Positions 1 to 7,862 of a stretch of 64,000 bases of DNA are shown here, piece by piece. Origin of the DNA: Escherichia sp. ESNIH1. GTDB lineage: Bacteria > Pseudomonadota > Gammaproteobacteria > Enterobacterales > Enterobacteriaceae. Numbering within the stretch: position 1 is the stretch's first letter; each line of letters starts with the position of its first letter. A program made the translations under genes and the position numbers. Location of the stretch: contig PQKR01000003.1 in the NCBI GenBank assembly GCA_002918705.1, forward strand, positions 62,001-126,000. Direction: 5' to 3'. The notes under the pieces were generated by a model. That model did not search any database. It was not told where the DNA came from and worked only from the letters and a program-made list of their open reading frames with translations.

Positions 1-1378
1 TAAAGCCTGGAATGATCTCGTACAGGCCCAGCAGCTCGAAGTGCTTCCAGACGATGACGGTTACCGCACCGATGATCATCCCTGCCAGCGCGCCGTTACG
101 GGTCATGCGTGACCACATTACCGAGAAGAGCACCACCGGACCGAATGCCGCACCAAAACCAGCCCAGGCATAGCTCACCAGACCCAGCACGCGGTTTTCC
201 GGGTTAGCGGCCAGGGCGATAGCCACCAGCGCAACGACCAGCACCATGACACGTCCGACCCACACCAGCTCCGTCTGGCTCGCACCTTTGCGCAGGAATG
301 CTTTGTAGAGATCCTCCGTGATAGCGCTAGAGCAGACCAGCAGCTGGCAGCTTAAGGTGGACATTACCGCCGCCAGAATGGCAGAGAGCAGCACGCCAGC
401 AACCCACGGGTTGAACAGCACCTGCGCCAGCTCGATGAACACGCGCTCGGCGTTCTGGTTTACCGCCCCGGCCTGCCCCGGGTTATTGCTATAGTAAGCG
501 ATACCGAAGAAGCCGACGGCTACCGCACCGGCCAGGCAGAGGATCATCCAGGTCATGCTGATGCGGCGAGCATGAACGATGGTGTGGTGAGAATCCGCCG
601 CCATAAAGCGCGCCAGAATGTGCGGCTGGCCAAAGTAGCCCAGGCCCCAACCCAGCAGCGAGACGATAGCCACAAAGTTCAGCCCTTTCAGCATGTCCAC
701 GTTTTCGATGCTTTTCTGCTTAATCACCATCAGTGAGTCGTCAAACCCACCCACGGAGACCATCACCATCACCGGGGTAAGGATCAGGGCGAAGATCATC
801 AGGCTGGCCTGCACGGTGTCGGTCCAGCTCACGGCCAGGAAGCCACCTACGAAGGTGTAGATGATGGTTGCCGCCGCACCGGCCCACAGCGCCGTTTCGT
901 AGCTCATGCCAAAGGTGCTCTCAAACAGGCGCGCCCCTGCCACAATGCCGGAGGCACAGTAGATAGTGAAGAAGAGGAGAATAACCAGCGCAGAGATGAT
1001 GCGCAGCACGCGGCTACGATCCTCAAAACGGCCGGTGAAGTAGTCTGGCAGCGTCAGGGCGTTGTTGTTGACCTCGGTGTGTACCCGCAGGCGGCCCGCC
1101 ACCAGCTTCCAGTTAATCCATGCGCCCAGGGTTAGACCGATAGCGATCCAGCTTTCAGAGATACCAGAGATAAAAATTGCCCCAGGCAAGCCCATCAGCA
1201 GCCAGCCGCTCATATCGGATGCGCCCGCAGAGAGTGCGGTCACCAGCGGCCCCAGGCTACGCCCGCCGAGAATATAGTCGTCAAAGTTTTTTGTCGATCG
1301 CCAGGCGACAAAGCCAATCAAAATCATGCCAAAGATGTAAACGAGAAACGTCACCAGCATTGGGGTGCTCATTGCCAT
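1..1378 (-). CDS. putP: Sodium/proline symporter PutP (3' end outside window)
   Basis: Inner-membrane Na+/L-proline symporter of the sodium:solute symporter (SSS) family, which supplies proline to PutA. The reverse strand reads MAMSTPMLVTFLVYIFGMILIGFVAW and continues with the SSS core, following the enteric PutP sequence almost residue for residue. About 459 residues are encoded; enteric PutP has about 502, so the C-terminus lies left of position 1. The start at 1378 is chosen because it matches the known N-terminus; a second Met follows two codons later. It is transcribed divergently from putA across a 419-bp control region and is probably repressed by PutA when proline is absent. Confidence 0.97.
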   Translation of the reverse strand, partial: MAMSTPMLVTFLVYIFGMILIGFVAWRSTKNFDDYILGGRSLGPLVTALSAGASDMSGWLLMGLPGAIFISGISESWIAIGLTLGAWINWKLVAGRLRVHTEVNNNALTLPDYFTGRFEDRSRVLRIISALVILLFFTIYCASGIVAGARLFESTFGMSYETALWAGAAATIIYTFVGGFLAVSWTDTVQASLMIFALILTPVMVMVSVGGFDDSLMVIKQKSIENVDMLKGLNFVAIVSLLGWGLGYFGQPHILARFMAADSHHTIVHARRISMTWMILCLAGAVAVGFFGIAYYSNNPGQAGAVNQNAERVFIELAQVLFNPWVAGVLLSAILAAVMSTLSCQLLVCSSAITEDLYKAFLRKGASQTELVWVGRVMVLVVALVAIALAANPENRVLGLVSYAWAGFGAAFGPVVLFSVMWSRMTRNGALAGMIIGAVTVIVWKHFELLGLYEIIPGF

Positions 1379-1797
1379 TCAAAAGTCTCCAGATCTCTTC
1401 GTCAGCAAATGTCATATCTGCTGCGTTGACCTTTTCCGGAACGGGGAAAAGGTGTCGTTGTAGTGTTGGGCGACCGTATCCTGCCGGAAGCGATTTCTAA
1501 CCACAATCGATTTAACATGGCATTCACATGAATTACATCCCCGTTACGATACCATTTTCTAATAGGTTGCACTCGCTCACGCTTTGAAAGGTAACACCGT
1601 GCAAAAGTGTTAAGCACCGCATGGTTCCTGGGTTTTAAGAGTGCTAGCGCAACTTCTGAGAGCGCGATCTCATTTAACAATCCATTCATTTTTCAGCTTG
1701 TTGACCGTGTCACAATTAACATGGTTGCACAAAGTTGCAACATGGTAGATATTCCTCGCTAACGATGAGAGTGACGATAATAACGAGGAGTAGATGC
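1379..1797. promoter_or_regulatory. putP-putA divergent control region with PutA operators
   Basis: This 419-bp gene-less stretch separates putP and putA. The PutA ribbon-helix-helix domain is known to bind GTTGCA. Exact copies lie at 1566-1571, 1724-1729 and 1734-1739; the last sits inside the palindrome GTTGCAAC (1734-1741) and is 58 bases before the putA start. The ribosome site of putA is GAGGAG just before 1798. The short ORFs that can be drawn across this region look like chance frames. Enteric put regions carry about five such operators; only exact matches are listed here. Confidence 0.85.
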
Positions 1798-4700
1798 ATG
1801 GGTAGCACGACGATGGGGGTGAAGCTTGATGACGCCACGCGTGACCGTATTAAGCAGGCCGCGACGCAGATCGATCGCACGCCGCACTGGCTGATTAAGC
1901 AGGCCATCTTTAACTATCTTGAGCGCGTCGAGAGCGGTGACGCGCTGCCGGAGCTACCGGGCCAGTTCAACGGCGTAGAGAGCGAGCATGTCGACGCTAG
2001 CGTATCGAAAGATGAGCCGCATCAGCCCTTCCTGGAATTTGCCGAGCAGATCCTGCCTCAATCCGTCAGCCGCGCGGCCATCACCGCCGCCTGGCGACGC
2101 GCGGAAACCGATGCCGTGCCGATGCTGCTGGAGCAGGCGCGCCTGCCGGAGCCGGTTGCCGATCGCGCACAGAAGCTGGCCTACCGCCTGGCGGAAAAGC
2201 TGCGTAACCAGAAAACCGCCACCGGACGTGCGGGAATGGTACAGAGCCTGCTGCAGGAGTTCTCTCTCTCCTCGCAGGAGGGCGTGGCCCTGATGTGCCT
2301 GGCCGAAGCGCTGCTGCGTATTCCCGACAAGGCCACCCGCGACGCGCTGATCCGTGACAAAATCAGCAACGGCAACTGGCAGTCGCACATCGGCCGTAGC
2401 CCTTCGCTGTTTGTTAATGCCGCGACCTGGGGCCTGCTGTTTACCGGTCGTCTGGTCTCTACCCATAACGAAGCCAGCCTCTCGCGCTCGCTGAACCGCA
2501 TTATCGGCAAGAGCGGCGAGCCGCTGATCCGCAAAGGCGTGGACATGGCGATGCGCCTGATGGGCGAGCAGTTTGTTACCGGTGAAACCATTGCCGAAGC
2601 GCTGGCAAATGCCCGCAAGCTGGAGGAGAAAGGGTTCCGCTACTCTTACGATATGCTGGGCGAGGCGGCGCTGACCGCCACGGATGCGCAGGCCTATATG
2701 GTCTCCTATCAGCAGGCGATCCACGCCATTGGCAAAGCCTCCAACGGCCGCGGCATCTATGAAGGCCCAGGTATATCCATCAAGCTGTCGGCGCTGCATC
2801 CGCGCTACAGCCGGGCGCAGTATGACCGGGTGATGAGCGAGCTCTATCCCCGCCTGAAGTCCTTAACTCTGCTGGCGCGCCAGTACGATATCGGGATCAA
2901 CATCGACGCCGAAGAGGCGGATCGGCTGGAGATCTCCCTCGATCTGCTGGAAAAACTCTGCTTCGATCCAGACCTGGCGGGCTGGAACGGCATCGGCTTC
3001 GTCATCCAGGCGTATATGAAGCGCTGCCCGTTTGTTATCGACTACCTGACCGACCTCGCCTCGCGCAGCCGTCGCCGCCTGATGATCCGTCTGGTAAAAG
3101 GCGCCTACTGGGATAGCGAAATCAAACGCGCCCAGGTTGAGGGGCTGGAGGGGTATCCGGTCTACACCCGCAAGGTCTACACCGACGTCTCCTATATCGC
3201 CTGCGCGAAGAAACTGCTCAGCGTACCGAATCTGATCTACCCGCAGTTTGCGACCCACAACGCCCACACCCTGGCCGCCATCTACCAGCTTGCCGGAGAG
3301 AACTACTATCCGGGCCAGTATGAGTTCCAGTGCCTGCACGGCATGGGCGAGCCGCTCTATGAGCAGGTCGTGGGCAATATTGCCGACGGCAAGCTGAACC
3401 GTCCCTGCCGTATCTACGCCCCGGTCGGTACCCATGAGACGCTGCTGGCCTACCTGGTCCGCCGCCTGCTGGAGAACGGCGCGAATACCTCCTTTGTTAA
3501 CCGCATTGCCGACACCACCCTGCCCCTTGATGAGCTGGTGGCCGATCCGGTGACCGCCGTCGAGAAGCTGGCGGCTCAGGAGGGACAGATTGGCCTGCCG
3601 CATCCGAAGATCCCTCTGCCGGTGGATCTCTATGGCGAAGGCCGGGTTAACGCCGCCGGGCTGGATCTGGCAAACGAGCACCGTCTGGCGTCGCTCTCCT
3701 CTGCCCTGCTTAACAGCGCACTGCACAGCTGGCAGGCCGGGCCGCTGCTGGAACAGCCGGTCGAAGATGGCGAGATGAGTGCCGTTATTAACCCTGCCGA
3801 GCCGAAAGATATTGTCGGCTACGCTCGGGAAGCCACCTCTGCAGAGGTTGAGCAAGCGCTGGAGAGCGCGGTAAACAACGGACCTATCTGGTTTGCTACG
3901 CCTCCCCAGGAGCGCGCCGCCATTCTGGAACGTGCCGCCATGCTGATGGAAGATCAGACCCAGCAGCTGATCGGCATCCTGGTGCGTGAGGCGGGTAAAA
4001 CCTTCAGCAATGCCATTGCCGAAGTGCGTGAAGCCGTTGATTTCCTGCGCTACTACGCGGGCCAGGTACGGGACGATTTCGACAATGAGACCCACCGCCC
4101 GCTGGGCCCGGTAGTCTGTATTAGCCCGTGGAACTTCCCGCTGGCCATCTTTACCGGCCAGGTTGCCGCTGCCCTTGCGGCAGGTAACAGCGTGCTGGCG
4201 AAGCCGGCGGAGCAGACGCCGCTGATTGCCGCCCAGAGCGTGGCCCTGCTGCGAGAAGCGGGCGTCCCTGCCGGTGTGGTTCAGCTTCTGCCGGGCCGGG
4301 GAGAGACCGTCGGCGCGCAGCTGACCGCTGACAACCGCGTGCGCGGCGTGATGTTTACCGGCTCGACCGAGGTCGCTACTCTGCTGCAGCGCAGCATTGC
4401 CCCGCGTCTCGACGCGCAGGGTCGCCCGACGCCGCTGATCGCGGAAACCGGCGGCATGAATGCGATGATCGTTGACTCCTCGGCGCTGACTGAACAGGTG
4501 GTTGTGGACGTCATGGCTTCAGCGTTTGATAGCGCTGGCCAGCGCTGCTCGGCGCTGCGCCTGCTCTGCCTGCAGGAGGATATCGCCGACCACACGCTGA
4601 AAATGCTGCGCGGTGCGATGGCAGAGAGCCGAATGGGTAACCCTGGCCGCCTGTCGACGGATATTGGTCCGGTAATTGATGCCGAGGCGAAAAACGCCAT

Positions 4701-5760
4701 TGAGCGCCACATTCAGGCGATGCGGGCAAAAGGCCATGCAGTGTTCCAGGCGGTGCGGGAAAACAGCGAGGATGCGAAAGAGTGGCAGACCGGCACCTTC
4801 GTCGCACCAACGCTGATCGAGCTGGACAGCATCGACGAGCTGAAAAAAGAGGTCTTCGGTCCGGTACTGCACGTGGTGCGCTTCAGCCGCAGCCAGCTGG
4901 ATGAGACCATCCGCCAGATCAACGCCTCCGGCTATGGCCTGACCCTGGGCGTACATACCCGTATCGACGAGACCATTGCCCAGGTCACCGGCAACGCCTA
5001 CGTGGGCAACCTCTACGTCAACCGCAACATGGTCGGCGCGGTCGTCGGCGTCCAGCCATTTGGCGGTGAGGGGCTCTCCGGTACCGGGCCTAAAGCGGGC
5101 GGGCCGCTCTACCTCTACCGCCTGCTGGCAAGCCGACCGCAAAACGCGCTGGGGGTGACCCTGGCACGCCATGATGCGGTGCGTCCGGTAGATGCCCGTC
5201 TACGCAGCGTGCTGGCCCAGCCGCTGGAGGCGCTGAGCGCCTGGGCGACCAGCCGTCCTGAACTGGTGGAACTTTGCCAGCAGTTTGGCGAGCAGGCGCA
5301 GAGCGGTACCCAGCGTCTGCTGCCTGGCCCGACCGGCGAGCGCAACACCTGGACGCTGCTGCCGCGTGATAGCGTGCTGTGCATGGCGGACAACGAGCAG
5401 GATGCGCTGGTGCAGCTGGCAGCGGTGCTGGCAGTAGGCAGCAAGGTGCTGTGGCCGGAAGATGGGCTGCATCGCGATCTGGCGAAACAGCTGCCGCAGG
5501 CGGTTGCGGAGCGTATTACCTTCGCGAAGCCGGATACGCTGCTGGCTCAGGCGTTTGACGCGGTGATCTACCACGGTGACTCAGACCAGCTGCGGGCACT
5601 CTGCGAGCAGGTGGCTGCTCGCGACGGCGCGATTATTTCGGTACAGGGCTTTGCCCGGGGCGAAACGGCGATCGTGCTGGAGCGGCTCTACCTTGAGCGC
5701 TCCCTGAGCGTCAACACCGCAGCAGCGGGAGGCAACGCCAGCCTGATGACAATCGGTTAA
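1798..5760 (+). CDS. putA: Trifunctional PutA: proline utilization repressor, proline dehydrogenase and P5C dehydrogenase
   Basis: Oxidises L-proline to glutamate in two steps (FAD proline dehydrogenase, then NAD+ glutamate-semialdehyde dehydrogenase) and represses put genes when proline is low. The protein has 1320 residues, the usual enteric length. Domains: ribbon-helix-helix DNA-binding domain at about 1-47, proline dehydrogenase barrel about 260-610 and aldehyde dehydrogenase about 650-1130, with E883 (in IAETGGMNAM) and C917 (in AGQRCSAL) as catalytic residues, then a C-terminal domain. The frame is open from 1735, but the start at 1798 is chosen because it gives the conserved N-terminus MGSTTMGVKLDD and follows GAGGAG. 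It peripherally joins the membrane when reduced (family knowledge). Confidence 0.98.
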   Translation: MGSTTMGVKLDDATRDRIKQAATQIDRTPHWLIKQAIFNYLERVESGDALPELPGQFNGVESEHVDASVSKDEPHQPFLEFAEQILPQSVSRAAITAAWRRAETDAVPMLLEQARLPEPVADRAQKLAYRLAEKLRNQKTATGRAGMVQSLLQEFSLSSQEGVALMCLAEALLRIPDKATRDALIRDKISNGNWQSHIGRSPSLFVNAATWGLLFTGRLVSTHNEASLSRSLNRIIGKSGEPLIRKGVDMAMRLMGEQFVTGETIAEALANARKLEEKGFRYSYDMLGEAALTATDAQAYMVSYQQAIHAIGKASNGRGIYEGPGISIKLSALHPRYSRAQYDRVMSELYPRLKSLTLLARQYDIGINIDAEEADRLEISLDLLEKLCFDPDLAGWNGIGFVIQAYMKRCPFVIDYLTDLASRSRRRLMIRLVKGAYWDSEIKRAQVEGLEGYPVYTRKVYTDVSYIACAKKLLSVPNLIYPQFATHNAHTLAAIYQLAGENYYPGQYEFQCLHGMGEPLYEQVVGNIADGKLNRPCRIYAPVGTHETLLAYLVRRLLENGANTSFVNRIADTTLPLDELVADPVTAVEKLAAQEGQIGLPHPKIPLPVDLYGEGRVNAAGLDLANEHRLASLSSALLNSALHSWQAGPLLEQPVEDGEMSAVINPAEPKDIVGYAREATSAEVEQALESAVNNGPIWFATPPQERAAILERAAMLMEDQTQQLIGILVREAGKTFSNAIAEVREAVDFLRYYAGQVRDDFDNETHRPLGPVVCISPWNFPLAIFTGQVAAALAAGNSVLAKPAEQTPLIAAQSVALLREAGVPAGVVQLLPGRGETVGAQLTADNRVRGVMFTGSTEVATLLQRSIAPRLDAQGRPTPLIAETGGMNAMIVDSSALTEQVVVDVMASAFDSAGQRCSALRLLCLQEDIADHTLKMLRGAMAESRMGNPGRLSTDIGPVIDAEAKNAIERHIQAMRAKGHAVFQAVRENSEDAKEWQTGTFVAPTLIELDSIDELKKEVFGPVLHVVRFSRSQLDETIRQINASGYGLTLGVHTRIDETIAQVTGNAYVGNLYVNRNMVGAVVGVQPFGGEGLSGTGPKAGGPLYLYRLLASRPQNALGVTLARHDAVRPVDARLRSVLAQPLEALSAWATSRPELVELCQQFGEQAQSGTQRLLPGPTGERNTWTLLPRDSVLCMADNEQDALVQLAAVLAVGSKVLWPEDGLHRDLAKQLPQAVAERITFAKPDTLLAQAFDAVIYHGDSDQLRALCEQVAARDGAIISVQGFARGETAIVLERLYLERSLSVNTAAAGGNASLMTIG

Positions 5761-5772
5761 TGAGGTAAAATT

Positions 5773-5840
5773 CCCCGGTGGCGCTACGCTTACCGGGGCT
5801 ACACTATAACCGTAGGCCGGATAAGCGCAGCGCATCCGGC
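5773..5840. repeat. REP/BIME pair, second hairpin doubling as putA terminator
   Basis: Two REP-type hairpins. The first (5773-5798) pairs CCCCGGT with ACCGGGG around GGCGCTACGCTT. The second (5816-5840) pairs GCCGGAT with ATCCGGC and is followed by six T (5841-5846), so it can act as an intrinsic terminator after putA. Same hairpin family as at 24538-24622 and 48373-48403. Confidence 0.85.
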
Positions 5841-5858
5841 TTTTTTATGGGGGAAAAA

Positions 5859-6254
5859 ATGAAACGTCTATTTATGGCAGGCGCGGCATTACTGCTGAGT
5901 ACCGGCGCGCTGGCGGACGAGTGTGACAATGCCAGCACCCAGTCCGATCTGAACAGCTGTACCGCGCAGCAGTATCAAGCCGCGGATAAAAAGCTCAATG
6001 AGACTTATCAGGCCGCTATGCAGCGGGCCGCCGCACCCCAGCGCGAGCTGTTGCAGAAGGCGCAGCAGACGTGGATTAGCGTGCGCGACGCCGACTGCGC
6101 GCTGATCGCCTCCGGTACCGAAGGGGGAAGCGTGCAGCCGATGATCCATAACCAGTGTCTGCACGATAAAACCGCCGAACGCGAAGCCTTTTTGGCCTCG
6201 CTAATGCAGTGCGAAGAGGGCGATCTCAGCTGCCCGCTGCCGCCTGCTAACTGA
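5859..6254 (+). CDS. Exported LprI-like (DUF1311) protein
   Basis: A 131-residue secreted protein. Residues 1-19 form a signal peptide (MKRLFMAGAALLLSTGALA) with an A-L-A cleavage site; there is no lipobox. The mature part is the LprI-N/DUF1311 type (PF07007): paired cysteines, the LNETYQAAM segment and W-I-S-V-R-DADC near the middle. Some members inhibit lysozyme; whether this one does is not known. The start at 5859 is chosen over the upstream in-frame Met codons because the signal peptide begins there, with GGGGG just upstream. It sits between a BIME and a terminator as a single-gene unit. A diverged second member lies at 16443. Confidence 0.8.
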   Translation: MKRLFMAGAALLLSTGALADECDNASTQSDLNSCTAQQYQAADKKLNETYQAAMQRAAAPQRELLQKAQQTWISVRDADCALIASGTEGGSVQPMIHNQCLHDKTAEREAFLASLMQCEEGDLSCPLPPAN

Positions 6255-6264
6255 CTGCCCGGCG

Positions 6265-7182
6265 CTACTCTTCGTTTAACGACGCCGTTGCCGACGGCGT
6301 CTTTTTTCTGCTCAGCTTGAGCTCGCTCACCAGCACGCCAAGCACAATTAGCGCGCCGCCGAACAGCGCCAGCAGCGGCAAACGCTCCCCTGCCAGCCGG
6401 CCAAAAATACCTGCCCAGACCGGCTCGCCGGTATAAATTACCGTTGCCCGGGTCGGCGAAACGCTGCGCTGCGCCCAGTTCATTGTGACCTGAATAATTG
6501 CGCTGAAAATGCCCAGTCCGGCTGCCACTAACAGCAGCGCCGGGGAGAACGACGGCACGGCCTCGCCCGCCGGACCCGCGGCGGCAAATGCCACTACCGA
6601 CGCGGTAGCCAGCTGGATCACAGTCACCCGCCGGATATCTACCCTGCCCGCCCAGGCACTGATAAGAATAATTTCAGCGGCAATCGCTACCGCGCTGACC
6701 AGGGTGATCCACTCTCCCTCCCCCATCGCCAGCATATTACCCTCCGGCCCCGCCAGTAAGACCAGCCCGGCAAAGGCCAGGGCGATCCCTACGCAGGACA
6801 TCAGGCCCGGTAGCCTGCCCAGGCAAAGCCACTGCAGCAGCGGAACCAGCGGCACATACATCGCCGTAATAAAAGCGGATTTGCTGCTGGAGATGGTCTG
6901 TAGCCCCCAGGTTTGCAGGCCATAGCCAAAGGCGATGGAGACACCAATCGCCACCCCGGCCTTAACCTCAAGCCAGGTTATACCGCGCAACACCTTAAGG
7001 GAGAGCAGCGCCACCGCGATCGCTGCCGTGGCAAAGCGCAGACCGACAAAAAAGAGCGGACCGCTCAGGGTTACCGCATACTGAACGGCCAAAAAGGTAC
7101 CGCCCCAGAACATGGTGATGAGGATCAGCAGTGCTTCTTGCGGCTTTACAGAGAATTTATAGCGAGAGAAAAACGGGGTCAT
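6265..7182 (-). CDS. DMT-superfamily (EamA) transporter
   Basis: A 305-residue inner-membrane protein made of two EamA repeats, with about ten hydrophobic segments from residue 17 (LLILITMFWGGTFLAVQY) to about 290, then a charged tail (KLSRKKTPSATASLNEE). This is the size and pattern of the 10-TMS drug/metabolite exporters; the substrate cannot be inferred. It runs opposite to the LprI-like gene. The tail codons also form the stem-loop terminator of that convergent gene (6281-6307). Start at 7182 follows a GGTGG-like ribosome site on the reverse strand. Confidence 0.85.
   Translation of the reverse strand: MTPFFSRYKFSVKPQEALLILITMFWGGTFLAVQYAVTLSGPLFFVGLRFATAAIAVALLSLKVLRGITWLEVKAGVAIGVSIAFGYGLQTWGLQTISSSKSAFITAMYVPLVPLLQWLCLGRLPGLMSCVGIALAFAGLVLLAGPEGNMLAMGEGEWITLVSAVAIAAEIILISAWAGRVDIRRVTVIQLATASVVAFAAAGPAGEAVPSFSPALLLVAAGLGIFSAIIQVTMNWAQRSVSPTRATVIYTGEPVWAGIFGRLAGERLPLLALFGGALIVLGVLVSELKLSRKKTPSATASLNEE
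6281..6307 (+). terminator. Intrinsic terminator inside the 3' coding end of the convergent EamA gene
   Basis: Stem GACGCCGT (6281-6288) pairs with ACGGCGTC (6294-6301) around TGCCG and is followed by six T. It ends transcription from the LprI-like gene. On the other strand it encodes the tail KKTPSATAS of the exporter. Confidence 0.8.
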
Positions 7183-7262
7183 TTTGCCACCAGCTCAGGA
7201 CGAAGCCCCGTAGTGTGCGATGGCAGAAGAGTCAGTTCAACGGCTTAGCGGAAAAAAGGCAT

Positions 7263-7291
7263 AAAAAACCGCCGGGCGAACCCGACGGCGG
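7263..7291 (-). terminator. Intrinsic terminator of yciG
   Basis: CCGCCG (7269-7274) pairs with CGGCGG (7286-7291), extended by GGG/CCC with one unpaired base; six A precede it on the plus strand, so the U-run is on the reverse strand, downstream of yciG. Confidence 0.8.
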
Positions 7292-7349
7292 GACAAACGT
7301 AAGAGATGTCATACTATTAACTTATCTCACGCTGCGATGGTACTGGCAT

Positions 7350-7541
7350 CTAGCGGTTACCGCCACCGCCCTGGCCGCCACCACCGTGGCTACTTTTGCC
7401 CCCTTTTTTGCCAGCTTCTGATGCGCGCTCAGGGTCGTTTTTGAAGTTACCCCCGCTGTGCTGGCCACCTTTACGACCTGCTTCTGATGCTTTTTCACGA
7501 TCTTCTGCGAAGTTACCAGAACCACCACGATGTTCTGCCAT
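7350..7541 (-). CDS. yciG: YciG-like KGG-repeat stress protein
   Basis: A 63-residue, very hydrophilic, Gly/Lys-rich protein with two KGG (con-10) repeats: SEAGRKGGQHSGGNF and SEAGKKGGKSSHGG. The first 50 residues are nearly identical to E. coli YciG (MAEHRGGSGNFAEDREKAS). Members of this family are stationary-phase/stress proteins of unclear action; E. coli YciG has been linked to motility. A strong GGAGG precedes the ATG at 7541. In E. coli it heads yciGFE; yciF and yciE are not next to it here, and a terminator follows directly. Confidence 0.92.
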   Translation of the reverse strand: MAEHRGGSGNFAEDREKASEAGRKGGQHSGGNFKNDPERASEAGKKGGKSSHGGGGQGGGGNR

Positions 7542-7862
7542 TTCTGACCTCCAGAATTAATACATTAGACATCATACTGCATTCAGTAAAAGAGAATTCT
7601 TTCACCTCACGGCGTATAAAGAGTAGATATTTCGTCGCCGCGTGAAAGTAAGCTTAGTGCAACCAGCGTTAACGGCCACCGGACAGTAATATTCTGCAAC
7701 AGGATATCAGGCAAAAGCATGACATCTGCGGTTTTTAATTCATAAGCCTTTCTTATCTCTTACGAAATTAAGCTTGCCGAAAGTGTGTCAATTTGCAACA
7801 GCCTGTTACCCCGCTTGCTCTGGCGGGCTACCCCCCCGCCACAGTCGATTCAACAGCAAAAT
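7542..7862. other. Gene-less stretch between yciG and cadA
   Basis: 321 bases, AT-rich. It must hold the yciG promoter. A GGCGGG/CCCGCC hairpin (7822-7840) lies downstream of cadA on its strand but lacks a clear U-run. Nothing else convincing was seen; short ORFs here have no plausible ribosome site. Confidence 0.5.

Noticed and set aside
1402-1689. 95-codon reverse ORF in the put control region
   Set aside because: Lies across known regulatory DNA, no clear ribosome site and no recognisable family.
1735-1797. 21-codon N-terminal extension of putA
   Set aside because: It runs through operators and lacks a ribosome site; the conserved PutA N-terminus starts at 1798.
2863-4095. 410-codon reverse-strand ORF within putA
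   Set aside because: It is an antisense shadow of the high-GC putA gene; no ribosome site, no recognisable domain.
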